Below, one piece after another: positions 31,170-43,500 of a stretch of DNA of 64,000 nucleotides. A program made the position numbers and the translations under genes. A model generated the notes under the pieces. That model was not told where the DNA came from. It made no database searches and was given only the letters and a program-made list of their open reading frames with translations. The DNA is from Symbiodinium natans. Its lineage: Eukaryota; Sar; Dinophyceae; Suessiales; Symbiodiniaceae. The stretch spans positions 336,001-400,000 of the forward strand of contig CAJNDS010001646.1 in NCBI GenBank assembly GCA_905221605.1, given 5' to 3'. How positions within the stretch are numbered: position 1 is the stretch's first letter; every line of letters starts with the position of its first letter.

Positions 31170-31264
31170 TAAGGGGTTTAGGGTGCGTTTAGGGTTTAGG
31201 GTTGAGGGTTTAGGGTTTAGGGTTCAAGGGGGGTATGTAACCCAAGGTTCCCTAATACTCCCTA
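31170..31264 (+). repeat. Telomere-type array and inverted partner of the 24999 repeat
   Basis: TTTAGGG units at 31175-31228, followed at 31221-31264 by the opposite-strand copy of the 46-bp repeat. Confidence 0.7.
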
Positions 31265-33330
31265 CTGCTCCCTAAGCTTCTTTAAGGTTCCCTAGGTACC
31301 TACCCCGGTTGGCTTTGGGACTCGGGCAACTAGGGACCGGCCATGTTGCATTCTAAAGGGGAAAAAACCTCTTTAAATATTATTCATTCTTTACAGCCTT
31401 TTGCATACCATTTTATGTGGGCTTTTTGGAGATTCCGCAAGGTTAAACAGGCGGTTGGGGACTCGAGGGTGGGTTCTTACTGTGGGTCTCAAGGTTTACG
31501 TCGTGCCTGGCGGCTTTTTCGCCAAAAGCTCAGCTCCCCCTCAAGAAATCGGGAACATCAGCTTGGTCGCCGTGCGCCTTGCTTGTGTTGGGGTATGAAC
31601 AGTCATGTGGGCTGCCTTCACGATGCGAGAAACTCGAGACCTGAATCCTTAACCGTCCAATTTTGGGAACGTCTTCCAAGCGCAAATGATATCCTAAACT
31701 CGAAGGATTGGTTCGCTGTTCACTTCCGAGATAGGAACACTGAGTCCTATGATTTTCAATGATTTCCGGCTTTTACACCAGGAGTATTTCTGCTCATAGC
31801 TGGCTTCCTTTAGTGAGCAGATTCTGCTCAGGACGAAGACAGCTGGGCTTCTCTCCGCATCTGGAGCCCCCGAACTTCCAGCTGTCATGCGTTGCAGAGC
31901 CCCTGACTGTGGGTACCGAAAGTTCCATAAGCCTTTTCGGAAGACCCTTGAGCCCCAAACTCGGAGAAAAGCTCTGCTGGACCCCTGGGAGGTGCTTGCA
32001 AGGCATGGAAAATGGCGCAAGCAACCCTGGCGCCGGAACTTCCCCCCGGAAGCTAAGTGTGTCGAGATTCTCTTGGGGCTGTTTTTGTGACTTGAGGGTT
32101 CGTGGCTGGCATTGCTACGTTGGTCAGGGCATTTGGGATTCTTGAAGCTGTCCGGTACTGAGCAATTACGGGGGTAGGGTGTAGGGTTTAGGGTTTAGGG
32201 CTTAGGGTTTAGGGTTTGGGGTTTGGGGTTTGGGGTTTAGGGCTTAGGGTTTCAGAAGAAGCACCTGGGATCTCTTAGCGGGGACCAGTGGGGAGATGAT
32301 CCGGCTTCGGGGTCCCCTCTGGACTTTTCTGGCCTCTCCCAGTAGCCTCCGGTGGCCACGCGGCCCTCACATCTGCTTCTTTGGGGTTTAGGCTTTAGGT
32401 TTTAGGGTTTTGCAGTTTAGCTGGGGCCGAACTACTTCTTTTAATGGGTGTCTATCGTGAGAACATGGGTATGGAAACACCTTTGAAATTCCTAGACACC
32501 AGATTTGAAAAGGGATGATGTCGACGACATCAAATTACAGGGATTGCAGCGCACATCCCGCACTTGGGGGCAGTGCGAGTCAGGGGAGGCCAGCAGGCTC
32601 CCAAGTGCTGTCAAGACATCGGATGCTTAGGGTTTAGGGTAGAGGGTTTAGGGGTTGGGGCCCATCACAGCTTGAACAGGATGATAGGGGTTCATCGGGT
32701 TCACTGTGTGTACGGCCTTGCATCAAACCCTGAAAAGGTCCCTGTGCCCTGGGTTTTTGAGGGTTCTGTAGGTGCTTTGTCCATGGATTTTAAACGGTGT
32801 CCGCGTGGCCACGTCGTGCTTTGCCTGCCTTTCGCCGAAAGCGATGGAGTGAGCACCCCTCGACTGGCTCAGATGACCTGCCTGGGAATCTCGAAAGTTG
32901 TATTGACATCGGAACTGCCAAGAGCCCTCCAAAACTCGAAATCCTTAACAGGCTATGGCGCTAGGGCCGCTGAAGTCTTCTAGGGAGTGCTTGAGAGCGA
33001 GGTGGATGAGAAACTTCCGTGTCTCAGGCCTTTGCATGTCTCTCTCTGCTTGGAGCATGTGCGTTTGGTAAGCAGATATTTCTTAACATATGAATATGGC
33101 AGAGTGCATTGCTGAATTCCCCCCAAAAACCTCTACTACGCACTCACGTTGCTTCTGTCCTGCAAGTCTCGTACAGAAAAAGCTGTGAACGGGATCGCAA
33201 GGAAGGGCAGGGACTTCTCACTCCCTCCGCGTGCCAATCAATCTGTCAAGCCATGTGCGGGTCTGGAAAGCAATGTTGCGTAGTCGCAAGAGAAGCACCC
33301 CAGGTCCTGTGGGACAGGTATCAAGCCTTG
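31265..33330. other. No firm gene; telomere-type arrays
   Basis: Plus-strand frames of 139 codons (31343-31762 and 32564-32983) have no known motif. A clear TTTAGGG array lies at 32172-32252. Confidence 0.35.
32172..32252 (+). repeat. Telomere-type array (TTTAGGG)n
   Basis: About eleven units including TTTGGGG and TTAGGGC variants. Confidence 0.9.
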
Positions 33331-33426
33331 CTTGGGACTTCTACTAACAGTCCTGAATAGGGATTCGAATAGGGGGTACTATAATCCCTATTGAGGACTG
33401 TTAGTATAAGGGGGAACATCCCCAAG
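33331..33426. mobile_element. Foldback element family D, intact
   Basis: Left arm CTTGGGACTTCTACTAACAG continuing TCCTGAATAGGGATT; right arm, inverted, CTTGGGGATGTTCCCCCTTA continuing TACTAACAGTCCTCAATAGG. MITE-like. Confidence 0.75.
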
Positions 33427-34921
33427 CCTTGATCTAGGGCCGTGCTTGGGTGGCTTGAGATGTGCACCACAACCCCCGGGGTATGGCCACTGAAGGCGTG
33501 ACTCTGCCGGAGAAGGGCATCGGTGCACTTCGAGCGCAGGGCGGCTGCGACTTCAAAACGCAACATGGAAGAGCAACAGGAGTGTTTGCAAAATATTGGC
33601 AGCAGTAGCAACACGAACGACGCTGATCGCATGATTACATGAATACTTATGCCATAAAAAACACAACTAATACTAATAACCCAATAGCGACAGTGGCATT
33701 GCAGCAAGAATAACATGAAGAACACGAATGAAGCCAATAGCAATACTGACAATACTGACAGACGTACCACCAGTGATCATGATAACGACCTAATAAACCC
33801 TTCACCCCTAAAGCCCAAATCATGCTCGCGCAAGGGAGGGACCGCACACTGGCTGGAGAGTGCACCAACATGCCACAAGCACTGGCATGGCATAAAGAAC
33901 TCAAGGTTGGAAGAACCGGCTTTTGAGAACCCGAAGCCCCGCTACCAGGCGCCGGAAAAGCCAAGATGATCCAAGCAGTCCTCGTGCTGTCCACGGAACC
34001 TTTAGCAAGATTAGGGTTTAGGGGCTAGTGTTGCTCACCTTCCACACCCGCTACGCAAGAGAACAAGGGGAAGCCCTGAGCATCCAAGCTACTTCGCGAG
34101 GGCCCTATTTGCGGCCCAAAACTGCAAGTTCGCACACTTCTCCAACATAGTTGAAGCCTTGGAAGGGCGATGAACCCTGATGGCCCTGGTAGCCCTATTC
34201 AATAAACCCTCTAAACCCCACGCAATACCTCTAAACCCTACATACCATCAAGCCACCCTATGAAGCCTACCACCTCTTCAACTCGCAACAACTAATGTCT
34301 TGCTTTGGTTTGGTGATTGGTTCCTCGAACCTTCGAAGCCGACAGCACTGCAGGTGTCGCTGCTTCCCTGTTTGTACACAAAACCCCTCATGTGCTGCAC
34401 ACTAATTTGGGAAAAGGTTCAATTCATAAAGCCTTGTGGTGCTGCTCTGCTTGTGAGGACTGGTTTGGGAGGCAAAGGGTTCGGGATGCAGCTGACCTGT
34501 CAACACTCTTGTGCCGCCGTGCAGGTGAAACCATCGAATTCGCTGGTTGCGCTCCCTCCCTCCTTCATTCGAAGCAAACTTGTGTTAGCGACATGGGCCC
34601 TAAGTCTTATAAGCAGCGGCTCCACAGCTTCCAACTCCCCAATAGCCTGGCTTCTGGCAAGGCTAGAAAACCAAGACCATTCGCATACGCCCTGCACGTT
34701 GAATAGTGCAAGACGTGAAAAGCAAGATCTTACTTCATGTTCCCATTTGCCTTGGAGGAACCGTGGGTGTTGGCCACCCTTGAGCAACCTGCTGGATGTT
34801 TCGAGGCTCTCCAATCGCACAAACAAAGGCGCGTTTCGCCAATGTGCAAACGCCCGCTCTGGCACAAACCGCAGTGTGCAGGTGCGGCCTTGGCAAGGAC
34901 GAAGTCCGGAAAGCATGTCCC
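33427..34921. other. No firm gene
   Basis: At 34300-35050 three overlapping frames on both strands are open for more than 100 codons (for example 34300-34947, 215 codons) with no motif. This looks like a composition effect, though a gene cannot be excluded. Confidence 0.3.
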
Positions 34922-35007
34922 CATTGGGATGTTCCTCCTTATACTAACACTCCTCCCGAGTATAATCCCTATTAAGGATTGTCAGTATAAGGGGGAACGT
35001 CCCAATG
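34922..35007. mobile_element. Foldback element family D, intact
   Basis: Arms CATTGGGATGTTCCTCCTTA and, inverted, CATTGGGACGTTCCCCCTTA, extending through TACTAACACTCCT. The symmetry reaches into the flank (CATTGGGA / TCCCAATG). Confidence 0.75.
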
Positions 35008-36211
35008 TCCCCCCAAAGCCAAGCCGCCCAAGCCCTCGAAAATCCTCTTAATCTCCTTGACCTAGAACACCTCCCTGACGCTCCTTGACACCCCCCCCCT
35101 GTATTGCCTCTCTCTTGTAAAGCTTTCGGACTGTAGCCCTACTGTACTACAGATCTCATCGTGTGCTGTCCAGACACCAAGGCCTGTCGGGTTTTTGTTG
35201 GAGTTGGGGGCGGGGAGGGGGAGGAGGGAGGGGGGTAAGCCTGACATGTGTGTCCACAAGCCTCAACCAAGCCGAAGCACAGGCAAGCTACAACCTGCAA
35301 ACCAGATCACCCCCAGCTTCCAAGAAAGCATGATGCATGCCGAAGGTCGGCCTCTTGTTCAGGGCTTAAACTGAACCCACGCGCCCATTCGAGGCAGCAA
35401 CGGGGATTGCCGTGCCAGTCGCCCATCTCAGTGCGGTTAGAGGGTGTCACGCAGAAGTGTATGCAGAAGTGTGGCAACCCCGAAATCTCCTCAGAGGGCC
35501 AGGGCTACAAGTAACGACAACGCCGCGGCGGTTTCTACGATGACAGTGTGCTTTTGAGAGGAGATGGATAAGTCGTGGTTTCAGAGAAGACATTCTATAA
35601 GGTGCCGAATCATGTAGCCTAGAACCCTGCAGCATGCTAATGGGCAGGCGCCGTCAGGTTCTGAGAATTCAAGAGTCCAGAATGTTGAGAGGATCGTTTA
35701 CGGCTGCCAGGCCGAAAGCCCTTGTAAACTCGCCCAGGGAAGATATTGTGTCCTTGGCAAGAGACTCAGAAACTCCCTCTCAAAAAGGCTGAGCAAGCTG
35801 CCACCAGGAGTGACCAGACTCCTTCACGGCCGGAACCGGTTCAGGGGCTTCGAATTGTTTCAAGAGGAGAGCTGACGGGCCTCACAGATTTCAGTCTGAA
35901 ACAATTCATACAAAACCTCCAAAAGCCAGTGATGCAGTTGCCATGTAGGTACCAGGGTCCCCCCCCCCCCCGCCAAACATGCACTCTTTGCATAAATCCT
36001 GTCATTGTCAACTTTTTTGTGATGCCAACGATTCAGTCATGTTATTGTTCTTTGGTATTGATTCTGATACTCTTAAAGATTGCTGAATTGCTACGTAATT
36101 CTGAAATATGGCCCTTACTGAAGGTTCACAATGGCAAACTGAAACTCTCTGCGTGTTTGTTTCAAACAAAAGAGCCCTGAACTCCCTACATTCCCTAAAC
36201 CCTAGATTCCG

Positions 36212-36273
36212 AATTCCCATAATTCCCATTATTCCCATAATTCCCATAATTCCCACAATTCCCGAAATTCCCA
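36212..36273 (+). repeat. Short tandem repeat, AATTCCCAT unit
   Basis: About seven copies of a 9-10-mer (AATTCCCAT and variants). Its translation gives a PIIPIIP-type frame that is not a gene. Confidence 0.8.
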
Positions 36274-36370
36274 AAAAGCTCCCTAATCCTCAACCCCTAG
36301 ATTCCCTAAACCCCTACTAAACCCCTGCTAAGTTCCCTAAACCCCCTAAATTCCCTAAACCGGTACATTT

Positions 36371-36503
36371 CCCCCCCCCCCCCCCACATTTCCCCCTGAA
36401 TCCGAGTATAGGGGCCTTAATCATTAGAATAGGGTTTTGAGGGTCAGTATAGTATAGTTACAAAGGGACCACAAGGGAATACTAGTAGTAACCATTCCGA
36501 CCC
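36371..36503 (+). repeat. Poly-C tract and dispersed repeat family A, copy 4
   Basis: A C run at 36371-36385, then GGGGCCTTAATCATTAGAAT to ACTAGTAGTAACCATTCCGA at 36409-36503. Confidence 0.65.
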
Positions 36504-39446
36504 CTCTTTGGAAAATTCCGAGGGCTCGGCCCAGTGGTTGGAGCTGTCGCTCCAAGCGTTCCATGAGCTCCAGCGGCTCTGTGACCAGCCTCCTTTGAAC
36601 TCAAGGTTTAGGGTTCAGAGTCTTTGGGGTTTTAGGGTTCATACGGTTTAAGGTTAGGGTGTGGGGCTTCTTCGGGGTTTTTACACGGTGGTTAGATAGG
36701 GCTTTGGTGAGCGTCTATGGGGTTCTTGGCAGGGTTGTTATTTAAGTAGGAATGTTGTAGGGATTTTGTAAGGCATTTGTGCGGATTATAGGGTTTTAAC
36801 AGGCCTGAAGGCTCTTGGGGCTGAGGTTGGACCAAAAGAAGGCACTGCACATCCGTCTGGCCTGCGCTCCACCCGTCACTGGCTTCGTGGGAGGAAGCGG
36901 AAGCCTGGGGAGGGAGGAGGGGAAGCAGCGCCTCCGAAGACACGTTCGCTCAAAGCCGGTGCAGGATAAGTATAATTTGTGTCTTGGGAAGCGGAAAATA
37001 CAAGTGAATCATTGGTGAAAGCCTTGCCTTCACAATGGCCACGCCATCGGACACGGGAAATGGTACGTTACAACGCCTCATAGAACAGCGGCCTCGAAGC
37101 ACAGCTCAATGTGCTATTGAAACGCAGGCGTTACGCAAACCAACGCGCGCACGTACGTATACACATGCTCCCGCAAGCTTGTGCTTACACAAACTCACGC
37201 ATGGCACACGCACGCAGATATATATATATATATATAGACCTAAATAAGGTGGACTCACACACACACACACATGCGCGCGCGTGCGCACAGAGACAGACAG
37301 ACAGACAGACAGACAGGCAGGCAGGCAGGCAGGCAGACAGACAGGCAGGCAGAGACGCACGAATCTATCCATCCATCCACCCACACCTGCCTAATCACAC
37401 GGGCATGTACATGCACATCCAATTTACTACTGGGTGTCTTGGTGTTGTTTGTTGTTGTTGACATCGTTTTGCTACAGCTATGCTATCTCAACCTTCAACT
37501 CAACGTCAACATGTACCGATGCTTGCCTCATGTAGTGTTTTCGTCAAATCTAGAGTCCCGATATTCAAGTTGCGGCGGGCTTTGAAAGCCGTGAAAATAT
37601 AGTAAAGTCTTGATCGACTGGTAAGCCATTGTCTCTCCATGCACACGAACCTGTTAGTACGTCGCAGCATCTAAAATTCTACATTGCAGCCTACGTCTCA
37701 GGCAATCCGAAGAGTGAGGACAATCAACTGTGAGAGAAACTTCGAAGTTTTGACAGTTCAGTTGCGAAGTTGGAAAGTTGAAGACTGCCGGCTTTTCAAG
37801 ATCTGTTGCGGATTTGAGACCATCTGTCCGTGAAAAATGTTCACAGAACACTCGGTAAGCTTGGTGTTGTGGATGTTGAAGGTATTGAACCAGTACCCGG
37901 CAAACATTGCCCCGGACTCACGGGTTCGTTCATTGACTAGGTGCTGCTTACCTAGCTGTGCGGGAAGGCGTGCTCGCACTATTGTTGAATGCAATTCGGG
38001 GCATGTAGATCCATGAATCACATGTCCTGTTCGTATCATTACACGCAAGACAGGCCTACTTGCGTCCTACAATGTGACGCTTTCGCAAGCTTCCGCCGGT
38101 GCGACGGCTCAGGGCTTTGGGCTTGGGCCTCGTGATGTCCATGGCAGGTATGCCATGCACGCAAGAACGAACCCCGAGGCCCTGAAGTGAGCTTTCATTG
38201 CCGAGGGCCGGGCTCCCTTTCCACTGCCTGTGGGCGAAGGAGAAGTTTCTGTGGAGGGACAGAACCACATGGCGTGCCTGGTTAAGTTTTCAGGTCGGGC
38301 GTCTGCGAATGCCTTTTCATGCCTTCTTCCGGCTAATGGCTCAAACGGCTTCAGCTTGGGGGATTTGGGATTCCAGATGCCCGGGATCTCGGAACTGGAA
38401 GGTTGGTGGGGTATATGGGGCGGGGGTGGGGGGGGGTGCGAGGGGAAATGAGGTACCTGAGATCCCCCCCTCATTCCGTGCTAAGAATCGGCTCAGGCCA
38501 CCCTCCGCCCTTAGGACATTCGCTTTCGGGGATGAGCGAAGTCATAAGGGTCCTGAGCTGAAGACCTTAAGAAATCTCCAGGTTCTTCAGACCCGGACTG
38601 ACACCTCCAAAGCCCTAATGGTGATCGTAGCTTGCCGAAGCAGACTTGGAATGAAAAGGAGATGTATGTAAAATAAATGTATATGCATGAATATAATCGT
38701 TAGTATATGTATATATATATACACACATATGTATATGTTTCTCCACCACACTAGTGTGAAGGGTTTGACCTTCAAGGTGCCCCGAACAAGTACTGACAGA
38801 ATTTCGACGCTGAAGCCAGTGAATTGGGGTCCAGGGGAAATTGGGCGCGGGGTTTGGGGTTTAGGGTATAGGGGCACATAGGCCTACGGTAGGTACTTTC
38901 GGGCTTCTGTATGGGTTTAGGGTTTTTAGGGTTGGGGGTTTTGGATGTTTGGGGAGTTTGGGGAGTGTTGGGTTCCAGGGGTTTCCGGCTCCGACAGATT
39001 GCTTGAATTCTCCTGATAATGAGAACTTCCACGGGCCGCGGAATCGCTGCCATGGGACATCGGGTTTCAAGGAACACCACGAACAGAACTTTCAGCCGGC
39101 TTTCTGTTGTTTTGGGGGCGGGCTGAGGCGGTTTAGGGTCTCGGGCGTGCATTTTCGAGCCCTTCGGCAGCATGTCCACGGCCGGGGGCTAAAGCGGCTA
39201 GAGTAGATGACACACTCTGCAAATACTCCAAACAAGATCCTCAAAGCCATACAAAATGTCCCAAGTGGCCTACCTAGGAACATGTTCGCGTGTTCGTTCC
39301 GATCACTTCGGCTGGCCGGGCTGCGGCAGCATTACTCATCGAGCGTTCCCATGGGGCAGCTGGTGTGACATACGCCTAAAGCGCATCCAACCACTTGACC
39401 GAATCGCTATTCTTTAAGGACCTGGACAACTCAACCTCTGCAAGCC
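36504..39446. other. No firm gene; microsatellites
   Basis: Minus frames near 38,050-37,760 and 38,400-38,110 look moderately protein-like but carry no motif. (AT)n occurs at 38703-38740. Confidence 0.35.
37217..37357 (+). repeat. Compound microsatellite (TA)n, (CA)n, (GACA)n, (GGCA)n
   Basis: (TA)10 at 37217-37236; (AC)n at 37254-37271; then GCGCGC; then tetranucleotide GACA/GGCA runs to 37357. Nearby long frames are artefacts of this repeat. Confidence 0.9.
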
Positions 39447-39500
39447 TAAACCCTAAACCCTAAGCCCTAAGCCCCAAGCCCTAAACCCTAGTAAACCACA
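39442..39500 (-). repeat. Telomere-type array (CCCTAAA)n
   Basis: CCCTAAA, CCCTAAG and CCCCAAG units. Confidence 0.85.
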
Positions 39501-39868
39501 ACCCTCTAGAAGCCTAAACCACCAGACAGCACGCCGATCAAGAGACTCCCCCGTCCCTGCGAGCCTTTGCCACGATAGTGGCTGCCTGCCCCGAACTTGC
39601 GCACCGACTCAGATTCTAGCTTCTAGATCCGATGTGAGAAGGGGTTTAAGGGTCTGGTGCTGAAACAGGCTTCTTGCTCAGATTGTGTGCAGGCCATCGA
39701 GAATCAATGAAAGCGCAGGGTTTCTGATTCATCCGGTGCTTGAAACATTGGACGAGCCAGAAGAAGCCCGAACAGCAACTTGCTCGTGTCAAAACCTTTG
39801 GTTACTAGCTGCATGCTGCATAACGGTTGTGGCACGCTCCTGAAGCTGCCCTGTCCCTAAACCCTAAA

Positions 39869-39873
39869 CCCTA
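39869..39873. other. Target-site duplication, left copy (CCCTA)
   Basis: CCCTA directly abuts the LTR end at 39874. The same five bases follow the other LTR at 48762-48766. Both lie in telomere-type repeats. Confidence 0.75.
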
Positions 39874-40176
39874 TACGGGGGGCAACCAAAGGGGGAAGGG
39901 ATCAACCCCGAAGACCGCCCAGAACTTATATTCCCCAGATCGACCAGCACAACAAACACAGAACACGGACCAGGAGAACCAGGGAAGGGAGTAAAGGGGG
40001 CCTATGCCTAAGCACCTAGGAACCAACCCCAACCCCAACCACGCGGGCTCTACCTTTTTTGAGCTTGTGGCCTTAGTACTTCTGGCCATCCTTGAGCCAA
40101 ACAAGATTTCCGGGTTTGTTAACCCTTCCAACTCCCAACACTAACTCTTTTCTACAATACCAGCTGCAGCTCCGCA
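39874..40176 (-). repeat. 3' LTR, 303 bp
   Basis: Identical by eye to 48459-48761 (constant offset 8,585, no indel). On the minus strand it begins TGCGGAGCTGCAGC and ends CCCCCCGTA. It carries a GAATATAAG box (39925-39934) that could serve as a core promoter, and a spliced-leader-like 11-mer (40091-40101). A long open frame across the LTR is not thought to be coding. Confidence 0.93.
40091..40101 (-). other. Spliced-leader-like 11-mer in LTR
   Basis: TTTGGCTCAAG equals the last 11 bases of the conserved dinoflagellate spliced leader. It is repeated in the other LTR at 48676-48686. It may be a relic of a trans-spliced transcript or chance. Confidence 0.45.
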
Positions 40177-40184
40177 CTCCCCCT
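40177..40184 (-). promoter_or_regulatory. Polypurine tract
   Basis: AGGGGGAG on the minus strand directly before the TG of the 3' LTR, the expected position for plus-strand DNA priming. Confidence 0.7.
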
Positions 40185-40547
40185 GTCCTAGGATTTCCTA
40201 GGACACATTGGAGGTGCAGATCTTTGGCCAAAAGCTGCCATTAGGGCAGCAGCCAGCTGCTTGAAATGCACAATATGGTTTTACGTCTTCCAGGACGAAA
40301 TTATAGCACATTGGCTAAATCCACTAACCATAGAGAATCTTTTTTCCACCATGATCCTCTTATCATTGAAGACTCTTCGGCCTTCTTCACCACAAACCGT
40401 GGTCTTCGCTACGTGAAAAACTACTGACTTCTACTATCAGGGATTTCCATACCCTTAATAGTAACCACCACATTTTCAGCACATTGGCCGATCCAGCGCA
40501 CCTGTCTCCAGAAAGAGAAAAACCATCCCTTCATCCATACCATCCAG

Positions 40548-43500
40548 TCACTTCTTTTTCCGATGGTTTGCAATACTGAGGTGAAGTTGCAGCAGAATAT
40601 ACTCCAGGTCCGAAACTGCAAGAACAGGATCCTGCACGCACCTTTGAATTGAGGATACCAATCCTTCTCTCTTTGCGTCCTCAATCGCTTGGCAAGATTG
40701 ACCCAGCTCTGCACTCACAGCGGTAGACGCTTGCGCATCCACATCAGAGGGACGATCCTTTTCCTCAGGACCTTTCACCACCACCACTTCTTCCTTTTTG
40801 GGGCTCTGACTTTTCTCCTTCTTCTTCGCCTTTCCACCGACGTTTGACTTTGTGCGCATTTTCGAGGCTTTTTCCCCTGCAGAAACCACCGCATTGGATG
40901 ATGATCCACCCTTCTCAATGGTCGCCGGCATCTTCTTCGGCTTTGGAACCAGGAGAGTGTAAGGATCTTCGATAACTGCAGTTTTCCTCTTCTTTTTAAC
41001 CTTTGTTACCTCCTCCTCAACGGCAACCTCCGTCTCAGAAGTCTCAACCACCTCCTTTTCGGCAGGAATATCCTTGCTGGACTCCCTTTCTAGGGACCTC
41101 TTCTTGCCCCTTTTGGGATCTTTTTCTTCTTCCACGTTGGCTCGCTCGAACCATATCCTCAGGTCATTGACCCATTCTTCCACCTCCGCGAGTGAAACCT
41201 CATACGACTTCACTACTTCGTGAAGTTCCAGCACGGACAGCATACCGGTGGTCCACGAAACCCATTCTCTATCCATCTGGTCAGTATCTCCATTGAACTT
41301 CAGGAGTTTGAACAGTGGGTCCGCCTCTGCTCGAGCCAAATCTGTTTTGCCATTGGACAGAAATGAAATCGCCTCCATCAACAGTTCCGCCATTTTGGTA
41401 TCATCGTCATATGTCATGGAATACTCCTCACCATCATCGAACTGTTCAGGAGAGATCTCCTTTTCCCCACCTTTTGCACCAGAACTTCTCCTTGGACCAT
41501 CCCTTGGGGGCGTCCTTGGAGACCTTGGCCTCGGTTCATCCAGCGGATCACCATGCTCAAAAACACACCTGTCACCATAACGACACTTCCCAGACTGAGC
41601 AAACTGGATGCACCTCACACCAGTTGCATCATGCGAGAACGCACACTTCTTTCCAGCGAAACAGGGTCTCCCCGCCACATAGTATTTGCACCAATACGAA
41701 TGCAGCACCACATCATCTTCTGAATGGATGAATTTGCAGTCTTCACCAAATTTGCAGCGATCTTTTCCCTTACTGAACCAATAGCAGAAGCCTTTCTTCC
41801 TCTTCTCCAAGCGCTCCGCCTCGTACCGGTCCATAGGGCGATTCTGCTCTACATGAACATTGCCATGTGCCTGAAAACTGCTCCCTTCACCCAAGGTGCT
41901 ATCAGTACTTGATGCTTGGAGTACAGCTGGAAAACCTGGCCTTGGTCCTACCACCTTCATAATTTGTTTTCCGCCAGCTCCTGAGCCACGCTGAGACGAT
42001 CCAAAAACATTGAACTTCTTCATGAAGGCCTTCCTAGTGCCGATCTTCTGCACCCTTTTGATTGGATGTTTCATTGCTCCAACCTTGCATCCAGATACGT
42101 TCAAACGACACAACCTCCTATTCCCAGCTCTATATCCCTTTTTCCAAAGAGCCATAAGAATTTTAGAGGCAGTAACATTCTCCACCTCTACCTTTTCCAA
42201 CGGTCCCTCACTTCCCGGAACAAACCCATCCAACCCATCCATATCTGAAGACCTTTCCATCTTTTTTGACACCACTTCGTCGAGGTAGTCTTCAGAGATC
42301 CAGGGTAAGTTCCTCTTAGAGGAAGGATTGTCACCATTGTTTGGTCCTTCACCAGGATACCCCTTTGTGCTGTCAAAGATCTTACCAGTAGTGCGGTCCT
42401 GCGTAGAGAAATTGGAAGCAACGCGAGAGTACACTGACCACAAGAAAATCCTTGTGCCCGCCAGTCTTGACGACCCACTGGATGTCTCCTCTTCCGGAGA
42501 AACTTCTGGCGCTTTGCCATCCCTTCCAGTGTCACCAATTGTCTCACCTCCAGCATCTTCAATGGGAATAAGGGATTCATTGTTCCCTTGATCAAGTACC
42601 GCATCTTGTTGTTCGGGGATCTCCAGCACCATTCCTGTAGGATCCACTTCCTCATCAGCATCGTCGTCCATTCTTCTCCAGAGAACCTCCAATTGATCAG
42701 CGCAGGTCGCCGCCTGAAGGAACTCCATCATTTGGTCCCTCCCGTGCTGCCAGAGAAATTCGGAATTCACCACTGTCCCTTGGCCTCCTAGTCTAAGGAA
42801 TGGAGCGACCAGATTGGCTACCCTTGCCATAAGTTCCACATGAACTTCCATGCCTGGACTGCGACTCCAATCATAGGCTATTGCCTCCATAGCAGTTCCA
42901 AACTTTTCAGTATTTCTGAATTCCTTTTCCAGGCCAGGAGAAAGCAGTGCACCCATCACCGAAAGAGGATAATTCCCCACCACCGGCAAGCACGGATCTT
43001 CATGGAACGAATGATGCAAATCTCCGTAGTGTCCTTGATCTCTCCTTTCAAAAAGGAGTCTCCCAGTGTTCAACTGGGCATTCAGTTCATCCACTTGAAC
43101 CATTTCAGCACATATTCTCTGTGCCGCAGTCGCTATTGCCGGCCAGATAGCACGATCTGCCAACCCACGACGCATAACCCAAATAGTTGTTGCCGACTGA
43201 ATCAGTGTACCAGGGTCATATGCCATGACCACCAATGCACCATCATCCATTTTCTGATCAGCATCATCTTCCAGTGCCAGGTTCAAATCCTGTTCGCTTG
43301 CACCTTCAGATGACATGCTAATAACCAAATTTCGATCCATTTTATTGGACCCCTTCTGATAGTCCTTGTGCCCCACAGGCAACTTGCCGACAGCAACCTT
43401 CCAATAAATCCGATTCAGAAGACCTTTAACCAGCAATTGCTGAGGAACATTCTTCACCGGACGAACATCCAATGTCTTCGCACCATCACCACGGAGTTCA

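Noticed and set aside
34300..34947. 215-codon plus-strand frame
   Set aside because: Two other frames, including one of 138 codons on the minus strand, are open over the same bases; no motif distinguishes any of them.
36108..36320. PIIPIIPI-containing open frame
   Set aside because: Direct translation of the AATTCCCAT tandem repeat.
37035..37585. Several 60-116-codon frames on both strands
   Set aside because: Translations of the compound microsatellite (repeating TDRQ, ACLP and IYIYI).
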